Assembly: GCA_900548465.1 (NCBI GenBank)
Contig: URKY01000008.1
Span: 1 to 64,000 of the forward strand
Length of the DNA: 64,000 nt
Direction of reading: 5' to 3'
Source of the DNA: an uncultured Eubacterium sp.
GTDB taxonomy: Bacteria; Bacillota; Clostridia; Lachnospirales; Lachnospiraceae
The notes below the pieces were generated by a model. The model was not told where the DNA came from. It worked only from the letters and a program-made list of their open reading frames with translations, and searched no databases. Below, one piece after another: positions 34,830-44,553 of the stretch; within the stretch, counting starts at the first letter, position 1; each line of letters starts with the position of its first letter. The position numbers and the translations under genes were made by a program.

Positions 34830-37244
34830 ATGGCAACACCTTATAACCATAAGGAAATTGAAAAAAAGTGGCGTCACAATTGGGATGTAACCCCTATTAA
34901 TAAAGACACTACAAAACCAAAATATTATTGTCTTGATATGTTCCCTTATCCATCAGGATCAGGACTTCATGTAGGACATTGGAGAGGATATGTAATCAGT
35001 GATGTTTGGAGCAGATATAAAATGCTTCATGGTTATCATATTATTCATCCTATGGGATGGGATGCTTTCGGTCTTCCAGCAGAAAACTATGCTATTAAGA
35101 TGAAGACACATCCAGCTATTTCAACAGCAGCTAATATTGCAAACATTAAGAGACAGATTAATGAAATTGCTTCTCTTTATGACTGGGATATGGAAGTTAA
35201 CACAACAGATCCTAAATTCTATAAATGGACTCAGTGGATTTTCGTTCAGATGTTTAAGAAGGGACTTGCTTACGAGAAAGAAATGCCAATTAACTGGTGC
35301 CCATCATGTAAAACAGGTCTTGCTAACGAAGAAGTTGTTAACGGATGCTGTGAAAGATGTGGAGCAGAAGTTACAAAGAAGAACCTTAAGCAGTGGATGT
35401 TAAAAATTACAGCTTATGCTGACAGACTTCTTGCAGATTTAGACAAGCTTGACTGGCCTGAAAAGGTTAAAAAAATGCAGTCTGACTGGATTGGAAAATC
35501 ATATGGTGCAGAAGTTGATTTTAAATTAGAAAATTCAGACGAAAAAATTACAGTATATACAACAAGACCTGATACACTTCATGGTGCAACATTTATGGTA
35601 CTTGCTCCTGAACATGCCATGGCAAAATCTCTTGCAACAGATGAAACAAGAGCAGATGTTGAAGCATACATTCAGATGGCGGCTAATAAGTCATCTGTAG
35701 ACAGACTTCAGGGAAAAGAAAAAACAGGTGTATTTACAGGAAGTTATGCAATTAACCCATTAAATGGTGCAAAGGTTCCAATCTGGCTTTCAGATTACGT
35801 ACTTGCTGATTATGGTACAGGTGCAATTATGTGTGTTCCTGCACATGATGACAGAGACTTTGCTTTTGCAACTAAGTTTAATATTCCAATTATTCAGGTT
35901 ATTGCAAAAGACGGTAAAGAAATCGAAAACATGACAGAAGCTTACACAGAAGCATCAGGTACTATGATCAACTCAGGTGAGTGGAATGGTATGGAATCTT
36001 CTGTTCTTAAGAAGGAAGCTCCTCATATTATTGAAGAAAGAGGATTTGGTAGAGCAACAGTTAATTATAAGTTACGTGACTGGGTATTCTCAAGACAGAG
36101 ATATTGGGGAGAACCTATTCCAATCGTACATTGTCCTGATTGTGGAGCGGTTCCTGTTCCTGAGGATCAGTTGCCATTATTATTACCTGATGTAGATTCA
36201 TATGAACCAACAGGTACAGGTGAATCACCACTTGCAGCAATTGATGAATGGGTTAACACAACATGTCCTTGCTGTGGAAAACCTGCTAAGCGTGAAACAA
36301 ATACAATGCCACAGTGGGCAGGATCATCATGGTACTTCTTAAGATATATTGATAATAAGAATGATAATGAACTTGTTTCAAAAGAAAAAGCTGATAAATA
36401 TCTTCCGGTTGATATGTATATCGGTGGTGTTGAGCATGCAGTTCTGCACTTACTTTATTCAAGATTCTATACTAAGTTCTTACATGATATTGGAGTAGTT
36501 GATTTCGATGAACCATTTAAGAAATTATTTAACCAGGGTATGATTACAGGTAAGAATGGTATTAAGATGAGCAAATCAAAGGGTAACGTTGTATCACCTG
36601 ATGATTTGGTAAGAGATTACGGATGTGACTCATTAAGACTTTATGAAATGTTCGTAGGACCACCTGAACTTGATTCAGAATGGGATGAAAGAGGAATCGA
36701 CGGTGTATACAGATTTATCACAAGATTCTGGAAGTTGGCAGTAGACAGTATTGAAGCTAATGTTGAACCAACTAAGGAAATGGTAAAACTTCGTCACCAG
36801 ATGGTTCACACAATTACAAGACGTCTTGAAGACTTTAGTTTAAATACAGTAGTTTCAGGTTTCATGGAATTCAATAACAAGTTTATTGAATTGGCTAAGA
36901 AAGAAGGAGGAATTGATAAAGAAACAATTCAGACTTTCGTTACATTGTTAGCTCCATTTGCACCACATATCGGTGAAGAATTATGGGAAAAACTTGGAAA
37001 TACAGGTAGCGTATTCGAAAACAACAAGTGGCCGGAAGCTGACGAAGAACTTATGAAGGATGATGAAATTCAGGTTCCTGTTCAGATTAACGGCAAGACA
37101 AAAGTTGTAATCAGTGTACCGGCTGACGTTTCAAAGGATGACGCCATTGCTCAGGGTAAAGAAGCATTAGGCGACAAGTTAGCAGGAAACATTGTTAAGG
37201 AAATTTATGTTCCGGGAAGAATTATTAACTTGGTTGTTAAATAA
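34830..37244 (+). CDS. leuS: Leucyl-tRNA synthetase
   Basis: Class I synthetase, 804 aa, with the HIGH-type motif PYPSGSGLHVGH near residue 40, zinc-binding CPSC...CERC region, CP1 editing domain (about 220-400; TTRPDTLHGATFMVLAPEH) and KMSKSKGN (about 575). The C-terminal tRNA-binding domain ends in PGRIINLVVK. Full length. SD AGGAGG. No T-box is seen in the short (32-bp) gap before it, so it may share the promoter of the upstream gene. Confidence 0.98.
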   Translation: MATPYNHKEIEKKWRHNWDVTPINKDTTKPKYYCLDMFPYPSGSGLHVGHWRGYVISDVWSRYKMLHGYHIIHPMGWDAFGLPAENYAIKMKTHPAISTAANIANIKRQINEIASLYDWDMEVNTTDPKFYKWTQWIFVQMFKKGLAYEKEMPINWCPSCKTGLANEEVVNGCCERCGAEVTKKNLKQWMLKITAYADRLLADLDKLDWPEKVKKMQSDWIGKSYGAEVDFKLENSDEKITVYTTRPDTLHGATFMVLAPEHAMAKSLATDETRADVEAYIQMAANKSSVDRLQGKEKTGVFTGSYAINPLNGAKVPIWLSDYVLADYGTGAIMCVPAHDDRDFAFATKFNIPIIQVIAKDGKEIENMTEAYTEASGTMINSGEWNGMESSVLKKEAPHIIEERGFGRATVNYKLRDWVFSRQRYWGEPIPIVHCPDCGAVPVPEDQLPLLLPDVDSYEPTGTGESPLAAIDEWVNTTCPCCGKPAKRETNTMPQWAGSSWYFLRYIDNKNDNELVSKEKADKYLPVDMYIGGVEHAVLHLLYSRFYTKFLHDIGVVDFDEPFKKLFNQGMITGKNGIKMSKSKGNVVSPDDLVRDYGCDSLRLYEMFVGPPELDSEWDERGIDGVYRFITRFWKLAVDSIEANVEPTKEMVKLRHQMVHTITRRLEDFSLNTVVSGFMEFNNKFIELAKKEGGIDKETIQTFVTLLAPFAPHIGEELWEKLGNTGSVFENNKWPEADEELMKDDEIQVPVQINGKTKVVISVPADVSKDDAIAQGKEALGDKLAGNIVKEIYVPGRIINLVVK

Positions 37245-37282
37245 TAAAGGAATTGTTTGAAAAGTTTATAACGTATGATATT

Positions 37283-37318
37283 ATAGAACTATCACTGTGG
37301 TGATAGTTCTATTTGCTT
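37283..37318 (+). terminator. Terminator after leuS
   Basis: A 13-bp stem (37283-37295 with 37300-37312), loop TGTG, then ATTTGCTTT. The core AGAACTATCAC/GTGATAGTTCT recurs with two changes at 37970-37995. Confidence 0.8.
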
Positions 37319-37331
37319 TATGAGAGAGGGT

Positions 37332-37963
37332 ATGATGAAAAAGAATTTATATATTATTTTTGTCTTACTAAGTATAGTTTGTATAGGAACGATGTGGAAT
37401 AATGGTTGCTTTGGAAAGGAAACGGTGAAGCAAAAAAATAGTACAGACGTAATAGTGGACAACTTTAGTGGAAATATGCTAAATGAAAAAGGCATAATAC
37501 TAAAATGGTACGAAGTACAAAAATCAAAAGGATATGTTATTTACAGAAATAGCAGGAAAATAGCTACAATCAAAAGCAAAGGTAAAAAAGGGATTAAAAA
37601 AGAAAAAAGTATTTAACAGCAAGATAGTTTGGAGCAGTTCAGATGAAAGACTTGCAACAGTAGACCAAAATGGTGTGGTTAAAGCCAACAATAACAGAAA
37701 AACAGGAACAGTCTATATTACAGCCAGAGCAATAAATGGTGTAAAGAAGGTTATAAAAGTAGATGTGATAAATTATTATAATCCGCTTAAATTCGAAAAT
37801 TATAGAGTTGTTCCGGAAGAATTGGCACCATTATTTGGAAAATATAAGAATGAATTGTGTGAAATAGCTACATATTTTGCTTTTGATAATAAAATCAGTA
37901 GTGTAAAAATTGATTTGAAAAATTATGGTTTTATACAGAAGAAAAAATCTTTAAATAATACTC
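37332..37963 (+). pseudogene. Frameshifted secreted Ig-like (Big2) protein
   Basis: The first frame (37332-37616) encodes a signal peptide (LYIIFVLLSIVCIGTMW) and an FN3/Ig-like start (ILKWYEVQKSKGYVIYRNSRKIATI). It runs into a stop at 37614. The continuation, SKIVWSSSDERLATVDQNGVVKANNNRKTGTVYITARAING, lies in another frame (about 37600-37960) and is a clear Big2 segment. That frame has no stop before the hairpin at 37964 and the antisense gene, so the 3' end is also lost. A decayed gene, flanked by two similar hairpins. Confidence 0.75.
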
Positions 37964-38001
37964 AAAAACAGAACTATCGCTTTGGTGATAGTTCTGTTTT
38001 T
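37964..38001. terminator. Bidirectional terminator hairpin
   Basis: A 17-bp stem (37964-37980 with 37985-38001), loop TTTG, A-run on the left and T-run on the right. It serves the pseudogene on the plus strand and the unknown gene ending at 38023 on the minus strand. Its core repeats the leuS terminator. Confidence 0.8.
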
Positions 38002-38022
38002 GACTCGTTTTTGATAAAAATA

Positions 38023-38310
38023 TTACCTGCTCTTTTTACCAACCATTTCTACAATTTTTTTGACCATATCAATTCTTTTAACTTCTTCCGGGGACATATC
38101 TTCCTTTAAAACATTAAGTATAAGATTAGTTTCGGCGTTGGTAAAATTAATGCCGTTTTTTCCGGCTATATTAGACTGCTGTATAAAGTATGTAAGCATC
38201 TGTTTGGGCTCCATACCCTTGGCACCTTCAATGATTTTGGTAAGCATCTCAAGCTTTTCATTTGAAATGCCATTTAAAACAGGATCATCCATCCATTTGT
38301 TGTTGCTCAT
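38023..38310 (-). CDS. Hypothetical helical protein (95 aa)
   Basis: Not recognised. Starts MSNNKWMDDPVLNG at 38310, chosen because GAGGAGG lies 7 bases upstream; longer in-frame starts lack an SD. Soluble and helical, with LEMLTKIIEGAKGM, EPKQMLTYFIQQS and MSPEEVKRIDMVKKIVEMV. It overlaps the end of the upstream unknown gene by 26 bp, so the two are translationally linked. Confidence 0.75.
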   Translation of the reverse strand: MSNNKWMDDPVLNGISNEKLEMLTKIIEGAKGMEPKQMLTYFIQQSNIAGKNGINFTNAETNLILNVLKEDMSPEEVKRIDMVKKIVEMVGKKSR

Positions 38311-38752
38311 TATCTGCCTCCTCATTATAATTGTTTTCATTTGATGAAAAATCAAAGTTTGCATTACCAAAGTCTGAATTCATAAATGCAGAGTTCATAA
38401 AATCGTTCATGGAATTCTCATCCATACTCATCATTTTGAACATTTCCATCATATCCATCATGTTGCTGATGTTTTCCTGCTCTTCATCTCCCAGAACATC
38501 TTTGATATCTTCAAGAATACAACTGATATCACCATGCTTGTCAGCATTCATGGCTGCAATGGTTACATTATTGTTAATTTTGGCTGCATTTTGCAGTTCC
38601 TTTAGTTTTATAAGCATTCCAATCATGGTTCCCATATTATTGTCAATGTAAGGGATTACAGCTTTTATCAACTGCATGGTTTTGTTAGTGACCATTGAGT
38701 CAAATTTTGTCTGCTTAAATTGTTGATTATCCATTTGACTGTAATCCCCCAT
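38285..38752 (-). CDS. Hypothetical protein with methionine/asparagine-rich acidic tail
   Basis: Not recognised. About 155 aa. Start ATG at 38752 (MGDYSQMDNQQ) or the in-frame ATG at 38734; neither has an ideal SD. Residues about 25-75 form amphipathic helices (KAVIPYIDNNMGTMIGMLIKL), the rest is acidic and low-complexity (ISNMMDMMEMFKMMSMDENS, then Asn/Glu/Gln). The helix pattern resembles small uncharacterised Clostridia proteins. It is co-translated with the 95-aa protein. A sporulation role is possible given the adjacent HCB-type gene, but is not shown. Confidence 0.65.
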   Translation of the reverse strand: MGDYSQMDNQQFKQTKFDSMVTNKTMQLIKAVIPYIDNNMGTMIGMLIKLKELQNAAKINNNVTIAAMNADKHGDISCILEDIKDVLGDEEQENISNMMDMMEMFKMMSMDENSMNDFMNSAFMNSDFGNANFDFSSNENNYNEEADNEQQQMDG

Positions 38753-38917
38753 CAACATAATGCAATTCTTTGATAATTTAAGTCTATGCAAAAAGCTGGA
38801 CTTAAATGCTAATACAAACAAGTAATATTAAAAAATTGTAATTACCTGAATTGTCTTCATTCAATGCCGTTGTTAACAAACATTGGAAATCATATTCGTA
38901 AAAATCAGTGTTATCAA

Positions 38918-39160
38918 CTAACAGCCGCAACCGCAACCATTTCCGTTGTTTCCAAAGAATCCGTTTCCGTTGCCGCATCCACAGCAGCTAAAAAGAATAA
39001 ATAACCAAATTATTGTTGAACAGCAGTCACCGCCACCAAAGAATCCGTTTCCGTTGCCACATCCGCCACAGAATAAAAGAATAAGAATAAGGAATAAACA
39101 GTTGTTATTGTTTCCTCCTTCACAACCACATCCGCAGTTTGTTGCTGCTAAATCACTCAT
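38918..39160 (-). CDS. High-cysteine, glycine-rich small protein (chorion class HCB protein 13-like)
   Basis: 80 aa, start ATG at 39160 after TAGGAG. Begins MSDLAATNCGCGCEGGNNNN, has two hydrophobic segments (CLFLILILLFCGGCGNGNGF and STIIWLFILFSCCGCGNGNG) that are internal repeats of each other, and ends GCGCGC. Databases label similar Clostridia proteins chorion class high-cysteine HCB protein 13; the insect name is a composition-based artefact. Probably a membrane or spore-surface protein held by disulphides; function unknown. A longer frame to 39424 is not supported by an SD. Confidence 0.75.
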   Translation of the reverse strand: MSDLAATNCGCGCEGGNNNNCLFLILILLFCGGCGNGNGFFGGGDCCSTIIWLFILFSCCGCGNGNGFFGNNGNGCGCGC

Positions 39161-39291
39161 GTTATTATCTCCTAAATTATTGTTTACACTAAATAATATG
39201 ATAAAGGGCATGTCTTGTTTACAAATAATTTTAAACTGAAATTTATTCAGGCATATATTACAGTATAGATAAATTAAAAGGCAGCACAAAA

Positions 39292-40221
39292 ATGAGAAAA
39301 GTAAGAAGAGATTTAAATATAGATTGGATTCATAACAAAGGCATAAGGGGAAAAAATATAGGGGTGGCCGTATTGGATAGCGGAATAAGTGGTCATCCTG
39401 ATTTTGAAAACAGAATAAAAGCATTTAAGGATTTTGTTGGCAGGGAAAACAAAATGTATGATGATGAAGGTCATGGAACGCACGTTACCGGCATTATTGC
39501 AGGAAGCGGAAACATATCTAAGGGAATAATGAAGGGAATTGCGCCGGAAGCAGATATTATTTCAATTAGAGTTTTGGACAAAAAAGGAATAGGAAAAGAA
39601 GAGAATGTAATTAACGGTATAAAATGGATAATTGATAATGGAAAAAGGTATGGAATCAGAGTTGTAAATATTTCATTTGGAACTTTGAAAAAAAATGAGT
39701 CCGATAATAATAAATTAACAGAAATGGTAGAACTGTTATGGGACTTAGGATATGTGGTGGTTGCAGCGGCCGGCAACAGTGGACCGGGCCCCAGTTCCAT
39801 ATCCACACCGGGGGACAGCAAAAAAATAATTACAGTGGGGGCGGATAATGACAATGTAAGAATGATGGTTAATGGAAAAATGGTTTATAATTATTCAGGT
39901 AGGGGACCAACTAAGCAATGTATACAGAAACCGGATATAGTTGCTCCGGCAAATGGAATATACAGCTGCTGTAACCTGTGGAGAAAAAATTATTTTTATG
40001 TTCAAAAAAGTGGAACATCAATGTCTACGCCTATAGTTTCGGGAATTATCTGTTTAATGTTATCGGTTAATCCTAAACTTACAAATGTTCAATGTAAAAA
40101 AATAATAAAGAAGACTGCAAATGATTTAAATATGGACAAAAACAGGCAGGGCTGGGGGAAAGTGTCGGCACAAAAAGCCATTGAGAAAGCAAATGCATCT
40201 TTACTTTGGAACACATTTTAG
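39292..40221 (+). CDS. Subtilisin-like serine protease (S8), intracellular type
   Basis: 309 aa with the complete catalytic triad: Asp in GVAVLDSGI, His in GHGTHVTGIIAG, Ser in SGTSMSTPIVSG, plus the oxyanion Asn in AAAGNSGPG. No signal peptide or cleavable propeptide domain is seen; the mature-like domain starts about residue 10. Length and layout match intracellular subtilisins. A germination-type Csp protease is an alternative. SD AAAAGG. The gene stands alone, divergent from the HCB-type gene. Confidence 0.92.
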   Translation: MRKVRRDLNIDWIHNKGIRGKNIGVAVLDSGISGHPDFENRIKAFKDFVGRENKMYDDEGHGTHVTGIIAGSGNISKGIMKGIAPEADIISIRVLDKKGIGKEENVINGIKWIIDNGKRYGIRVVNISFGTLKKNESDNNKLTEMVELLWDLGYVVVAAAGNSGPGPSSISTPGDSKKIITVGADNDNVRMMVNGKMVYNYSGRGPTKQCIQKPDIVAPANGIYSCCNLWRKNYFYVQKSGTSMSTPIVSGIICLMLSVNPKLTNVQCKKIIKKTANDLNMDKNRQGWGKVSAQKAIEKANASLLWNTF

Positions 40222-40266
40222 ATATAATCTACAAGGATACTACGACGAAGGTTAGGAGGGAACAAA

Positions 40267-41475
40267 ATGGAAAAGATTAAAATGACAACTCCATTGGTAG
40301 AAATGGATGGAGACGAGATGACAAGAATTCTTTGGAAAATGATTAAAGATGAATTGTTATTACCATTTGTAGATTTAAAGACTGAATATTATGATTTAGG
40401 ATTAGATTACAGAAATGAAACAAATGATCAGGTAACTATTGACTCAGCTGAAGCTACAAAGAAATATGGTGTAGCAGTAAAATGTGCTACAATCACACCA
40501 AATGCTGCAAGAATGCCTGAATATAACTTAAAAGAAATGTGGAAGAGTCCAAACGGAACTATCAGAGCAATGTTAGACGGAACTGTATTTAGAGCTCCAA
40601 TCATTGTAAAAGGCATAGAACCATACGTTAAAAACTGGACAAAGCCAATTACAATTGCAAGACACGCATACGGTGATGTTTATAAGGGAGTTGAAATGAA
40701 GATTCCTGCAGCCGGAAAAGCAGAACTTGTATATACAAATGAAGCAGGTGAAGAAACAAGAGAATTAATCCATGACTTTAAGGGAGCCGGAATTATTCAG
40801 GGAATGCATAACTTAAATGACTCAATCGAAAGTTTTGCAAGAAGCTGTTTTAATTTTGCACTTGATACAAAACAGGATTTATGGTTTGCAACAAAAGATA
40901 CTATTTCTAAGAAATATGATCATACATTTAAGGATATCTTCAATGATATTTTTGAAGCTGAATACAAAGAAAAATTTGATGAGGCAGGAATTGAATATTT
41001 CTACACACTTATTGATGATGCAGTTGCCCGTGTTATGAGATCAGAAGGCGGATACATCTGGGCATGTAAAAACTATGATGGTGACGTTATGTCTGATATG
41101 GTTGCTACAGCTTTTGGTTCATTATCAATGATGACATCTGTTCTTGCATCACCACATGGATATTATGAATATGAAGCAGCTCATGGAACAGTTCAGAGAC
41201 ATTATTATAAGTATTTAAAGGGAGAAGAAACATCAACAAACCCAATTGCAACAATTTTTGCATGGACAGGTGCTCTTAGAAAGAGAGGAGAACTTGATAA
41301 TCTTCCTGAGCTTATGGCATTTGCTGATAAGTTGGAAAAGGCTTGTATTGACACAATTGAAAATGGAGAAATGACAGGAGATTTATATCTGATTTCAACA
41401 TTAGAAAACAAGAAGAAATTAAATACAGAAGAGTTTATTTTGGCAATTAGAAAGACTTTAGAAGGTCTTATGTAA
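40267..41475 (+). CDS. icd: NADP-dependent isocitrate dehydrogenase
   Basis: 402-aa dimeric-type IDH making 2-oxoglutarate. Matches the eukaryote-like subfamily: [58 protein letters not shown] and [15 protein letters not shown]. The substrate-binding Ser/Asn/Arg pattern (SPNGTIR) is intact. SD TAGGAGGG. Probably supplies 2-oxoglutarate and NADPH for glutamate synthesis. Confidence 0.97.
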   Translation: MEKIKMTTPLVEMDGDEMTRILWKMIKDELLLPFVDLKTEYYDLGLDYRNETNDQVTIDSAEATKKYGVAVKCATITPNAARMPEYNLKEMWKSPNGTIRAMLDGTVFRAPIIVKGIEPYVKNWTKPITIARHAYGDVYKGVEMKIPAAGKAELVYTNEAGEETRELIHDFKGAGIIQGMHNLNDSIESFARSCFNFALDTKQDLWFATKDTISKKYDHTFKDIFNDIFEAEYKEKFDEAGIEYFYTLIDDAVARVMRSEGGYIWACKNYDGDVMSDMVATAFGSLSMMTSVLASPHGYYEYEAAHGTVQRHYYKYLKGEETSTNPIATIFAWTGALRKRGELDNLPELMAFADKLEKACIDTIENGEMTGDLYLISTLENKKKLNTEEFILAIRKTLEGLM

Positions 41476-41491
41476 GAGAAGAGGAGTAAAT

Positions 41492-42658
41492 ATGAAAAAA
41501 ATAAGTAAAATATTGATTGCAGTTTCTTTATTAGCAGTTATGACATTTGGAATGACTGTAATGACAATGGCAGAGGAGAAAACTATTACACCAAGTGTTT
41601 CTGTAAATGGAAACGAAACTTCAACAACAGAGACATATACATATTCAAATGCTGCTACTTACAAATTAGAGAATTTAAAGGGATATTATGGTATTGTTAT
41701 ACCTGTTAATGTATCACAGGCAGGAACTTTAGAGTTCAAGTATGATGTGGTGAAATTAGACAAGAGTTGTGACATTGATTTATATACAGACAGCAAGTGT
41801 ACAAACAGAGTTTCTAGTTCTTCTAATTATATTACATCAGGAAAGTCTCAGGAAACAAAATATATTCCATTAAGCAATGGTGGAACATATTACTTAAGAT
41901 TAAGAAGTTATGGAACTACAGTTGATACAGCAGATGTTACAAATACATTTAAAATATCTGCAAAATTATACTCAAAGGCTGATAGGGAAATTAAGTCAGG
42001 ACAGACAATTACATACTACAGAAACAGTGGAGATGACAATTTCTATTTTAAATATAAGGCTAATGCTACAGGTGCAGTTAAACTTGAATTTACATATAGT
42101 CTTGGAAGCTATGTAACTATTACAGACGCTAAAAAGAAAGAAATTTCAGAGAAGGAGTATGTAAGTTCAACTCTTAGTGGAAATTCCATTATATTAGCAG
42201 TAAAGAAGAATGCTACATATTACTTCAAGATTAATTCTATCGGGGTAACCGGAAGTACTTCAGCAGGAATTGGAAATTTACAGACAATAAAAGCGACTCA
42301 GATAAAAATAAAGGCAAAGGGTGGCGCTAAAAAATCAAAGGCTGCAAATATAAAATATAACAAGACTGTTAAGGGAGTAATCGTACCGGGTGACAAAAAA
42401 GCTAAATGGTATAAAATATCATTAAAGAAAGGCAAAAAGCCGGCATTTGTAATAAACGGAAATATAACAGGTTCTCTTAACATATCTGTTTATACAAAAA
42501 AAGGAAAGAAAATTTCCTCAAACATTTTTAGCGCAAGAAAGGGTAAATATAACACTTACGGAACATGGAAGAAAGGAACATATTATATTAAGGTTGTTCG
42601 TGCAAATTCATTAAGTAGTGGAACTTTCTCAATAAAAAATGTTCAGGCTAAACAGTAA
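41492..42658 (+). CDS. Secreted protein with two PPC-like beta domains
   Basis: 388 aa. Signal peptide ILIAVSLLAVMTFGMTVMTMA (about residues 6-27), then repeated beta-sandwich domains with the look of bacterial pre-peptidase C-terminal (PPC) modules: GTLEFKYDVVKLDKSCDIDLYTD...GGTYYLRLRSYG, a second diverged unit, and a lysine-rich third unit (GSLNISVYTKKGKKI, GTWKKGTYYIKVVR). No enzymatic domain. Likely a surface/wall protein. SD GAGGAG 16 bp after icd. Confidence 0.75.
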   Translation: MKKISKILIAVSLLAVMTFGMTVMTMAEEKTITPSVSVNGNETSTTETYTYSNAATYKLENLKGYYGIVIPVNVSQAGTLEFKYDVVKLDKSCDIDLYTDSKCTNRVSSSSNYITSGKSQETKYIPLSNGGTYYLRLRSYGTTVDTADVTNTFKISAKLYSKADREIKSGQTITYYRNSGDDNFYFKYKANATGAVKLEFTYSLGSYVTITDAKKKEISEKEYVSSTLSGNSIILAVKKNATYYFKINSIGVTGSTSAGIGNLQTIKATQIKIKAKGGAKKSKAANIKYNKTVKGVIVPGDKKAKWYKISLKKGKKPAFVINGNITGSLNISVYTKKGKKISSNIFSARKGKYNTYGTWKKGTYYIKVVRANSLSSGTFSIKNVQAKQ

Positions 42659-42675
42659 AGATATTATATGAATAT

Positions 42676-42712
42676 AAATGGACCTCTGGTAATTCTGGAG
42701 GTCTATTATTAT
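42676..42712 (+). terminator. Terminator before the ABC exporter gene
   Basis: A 10-bp stem around GGACCTC/GAGGTCT (42677-42686 with 42698-42707) followed by ATTATT. A weak T-tract, so readthrough is possible. Confidence 0.6.
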
Positions 42713-42744
42713 GAAATTGACTTGTAAAAGGTGTGGTGATAGCA

Positions 42745-44478
42745 ATGAAAGAAAACTTAAAGAAAATGATATCATATTATAAACCATATAAGAGGGTATT
42801 TTTTATTGATATGTTTTTTGCAATTATGGCTTCAGCAATAGCGTTAGTTATACCTTTGGTGGTACGTTATGTGGCATCAAATGTAGGAAAGATGGACGCA
42901 AAAGATGCCGTTAAACAGTTAATTATAATAGCGATTGTAGTTGGGGCATTAATATTACTTCAATGTTACTGCAATTATTATATTGCAAATTACGGTCATG
43001 TTATGGGAGCAAATATTGAATATGACATGAGGGCAGAAATATTTGCACATTTTCAGAAGATGCCCTTTTCATTTTATGATGATCAAAAAGTAGGACAATT
43101 AATGTCAAGAATTACATCAGACCTATTTGATATAACAGAACTTCTTCATCACGGTCCTGAAAATTTGACAATATCTTTTATTAAGATTCTGGGAGCGCTG
43201 GCAATATTAATAAGTATCAATGCAAAATTGGCACTTGCAGCTTTTGTACTGGTTCCTTTCATGCTTGTGTATGCTTATTTCTTTAATAAAAAAATGAAGC
43301 AGACCTTCAGAATGAACAGAATAAAAATTGCAGCAATAAATGAGCAGATTGAGGATAATTTATCGGGAATACGTGTAGTTAAGTCTTTTGCCAATGAAGA
43401 ACTTGAAAATAAAAAATTTAAAGTAGGAAACGATGGATTCTTACAGGCAAAGAAAAATAATTACAAATATATGGGTGGCTATAATTCAGGGCTCACGGCA
43501 TTTACAACAACCATTAACTTACTTGTTATTATTGTGGGTGGTATAATGATTATAAAAAATATGGTAGGAGTAACGGATTTGCTTACATTTCTGTTATATA
43601 TAAACATATTTACGGACCCTGTTAAAACATTAATTGATTTTACTGAACAGTTCCAGAACGGCTACTCCGGATATGAAAGATTCAGACAGATTCTTACCCT
43701 TGAACCTGAAATACAGGACAAGGAAGATGCAGTGGACATGAATAATGTTAAGGGAAGAATAACTTTTGAAGATGTGTCATTTAGATATAATGATAATGAG
43801 CATCGTGTTCTTAAGCATATTAATCTTGATGTAAAAGCAGGATCTTATATTGCTTTGGTGGGTTCATCTGGGGCCGGAAAAACAACTCTTTGTAACCTAA
43901 TTCCAAGATTTTATGAAGTATCTGATGGAAAAATAATGATTGACGGAAAAGATATCCGAGATGTTAAACTCAAATCATTAAGGGATAATATTGGAATGGT
44001 ACAGCAGGATGTTTATCTTTTTGCAGGAACTATATTTGAAAATATCAGATATGGAAGACCTGATGCAACAAGAGAAGAAGTTATTGAGGCTGCAAAAGAA
44101 GCTAATGCATATGATTTTATTATGTCACTTCCTAATGGTTTTGATACTGATATAGGACAGCGTGGTATTAAATTATCCGGTGGGCAGAAACAAAGACTTT
44201 CCATTGCAAGGGTATTTCTGAAAAATCCTCCAATTTTAATTTTTGATGAGGCAACATCAGCACTTGATAATGAAAGTGAGAAAATTGTTCAACAGTCAAT
44301 GGAAAAGCTTGCTAAAAACAGGACAACTCTTGTAATAGCTCACAGACTTTCAACTATCCGAAATGCAGAAAAAATTCTTGTTTTAACGGAAAATGGAATA
44401 GAAGAAGAAGGAACCCACAGGGAACTTATTGAAAAACATGGAATATATTATGAATTGTATAAAATGACAGAAATATAA
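42745..44478 (+). CDS. ABC transporter, fused permease/ATP-binding protein (exporter)
   Basis: 577-aa half-transporter with a six-helix membrane domain (about residues 15-310) and C-terminal ATPase (about 330-575): Walker A GSSGAGKTT, Q-loop VQQDVYLF, signature LSGGQKQR, Walker B ILIFDEATSALD, H-loop IAHRLSTI. Works as a homodimer or with a second half-transporter elsewhere; MsbA/lipid- or drug-type, substrate unknown. The ATG at 42745 is chosen because GGTGAT lies just upstream; a GTG at 42733 is less likely. Confidence 0.92.
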   Translation: MKENLKKMISYYKPYKRVFFIDMFFAIMASAIALVIPLVVRYVASNVGKMDAKDAVKQLIIIAIVVGALILLQCYCNYYIANYGHVMGANIEYDMRAEIFAHFQKMPFSFYDDQKVGQLMSRITSDLFDITELLHHGPENLTISFIKILGALAILISINAKLALAAFVLVPFMLVYAYFFNKKMKQTFRMNRIKIAAINEQIEDNLSGIRVVKSFANEELENKKFKVGNDGFLQAKKNNYKYMGGYNSGLTAFTTTINLLVIIVGGIMIIKNMVGVTDLLTFLLYINIFTDPVKTLIDFTEQFQNGYSGYERFRQILTLEPEIQDKEDAVDMNNVKGRITFEDVSFRYNDNEHRVLKHINLDVKAGSYIALVGSSGAGKTTLCNLIPRFYEVSDGKIMIDGKDIRDVKLKSLRDNIGMVQQDVYLFAGTIFENIRYGRPDATREEVIEAAKEANAYDFIMSLPNGFDTDIGQRGIKLSGGQKQRLSIARVFLKNPPILIFDEATSALDNESEKIVQQSMEKLAKNRTTLVIAHRLSTIRNAEKILVLTENGIEEEGTHRELIEKHGIYYELYKMTEI

Positions 44479-44484
44479 TATACC

Positions 44485-44529
44485 AAGAAACAGAGCATCA
44501 TTGGAAAATTCAATGGTGCTCTGTTTCTT
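44485..44529. terminator. Bidirectional terminator between converging genes
   Basis: A near-perfect 19-bp stem, AAGAAACAGAGCATCATTG with CAATGGTGCTCTGTTTCTT, loop GAAAATT. Shared by the ABC exporter (plus) and carbamate kinase (minus). Confidence 0.9.
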
Positions 44530-44553
44530 AAAGATTTTTATATATTTAAAATA

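Noticed and set aside
39161..39424. N-terminal extension of the high-cysteine protein to 39424
   Set aside because: The family starts at MSDLAATNCG with a good SD at 39160; the extension is a low-quality hydrophobic frame.
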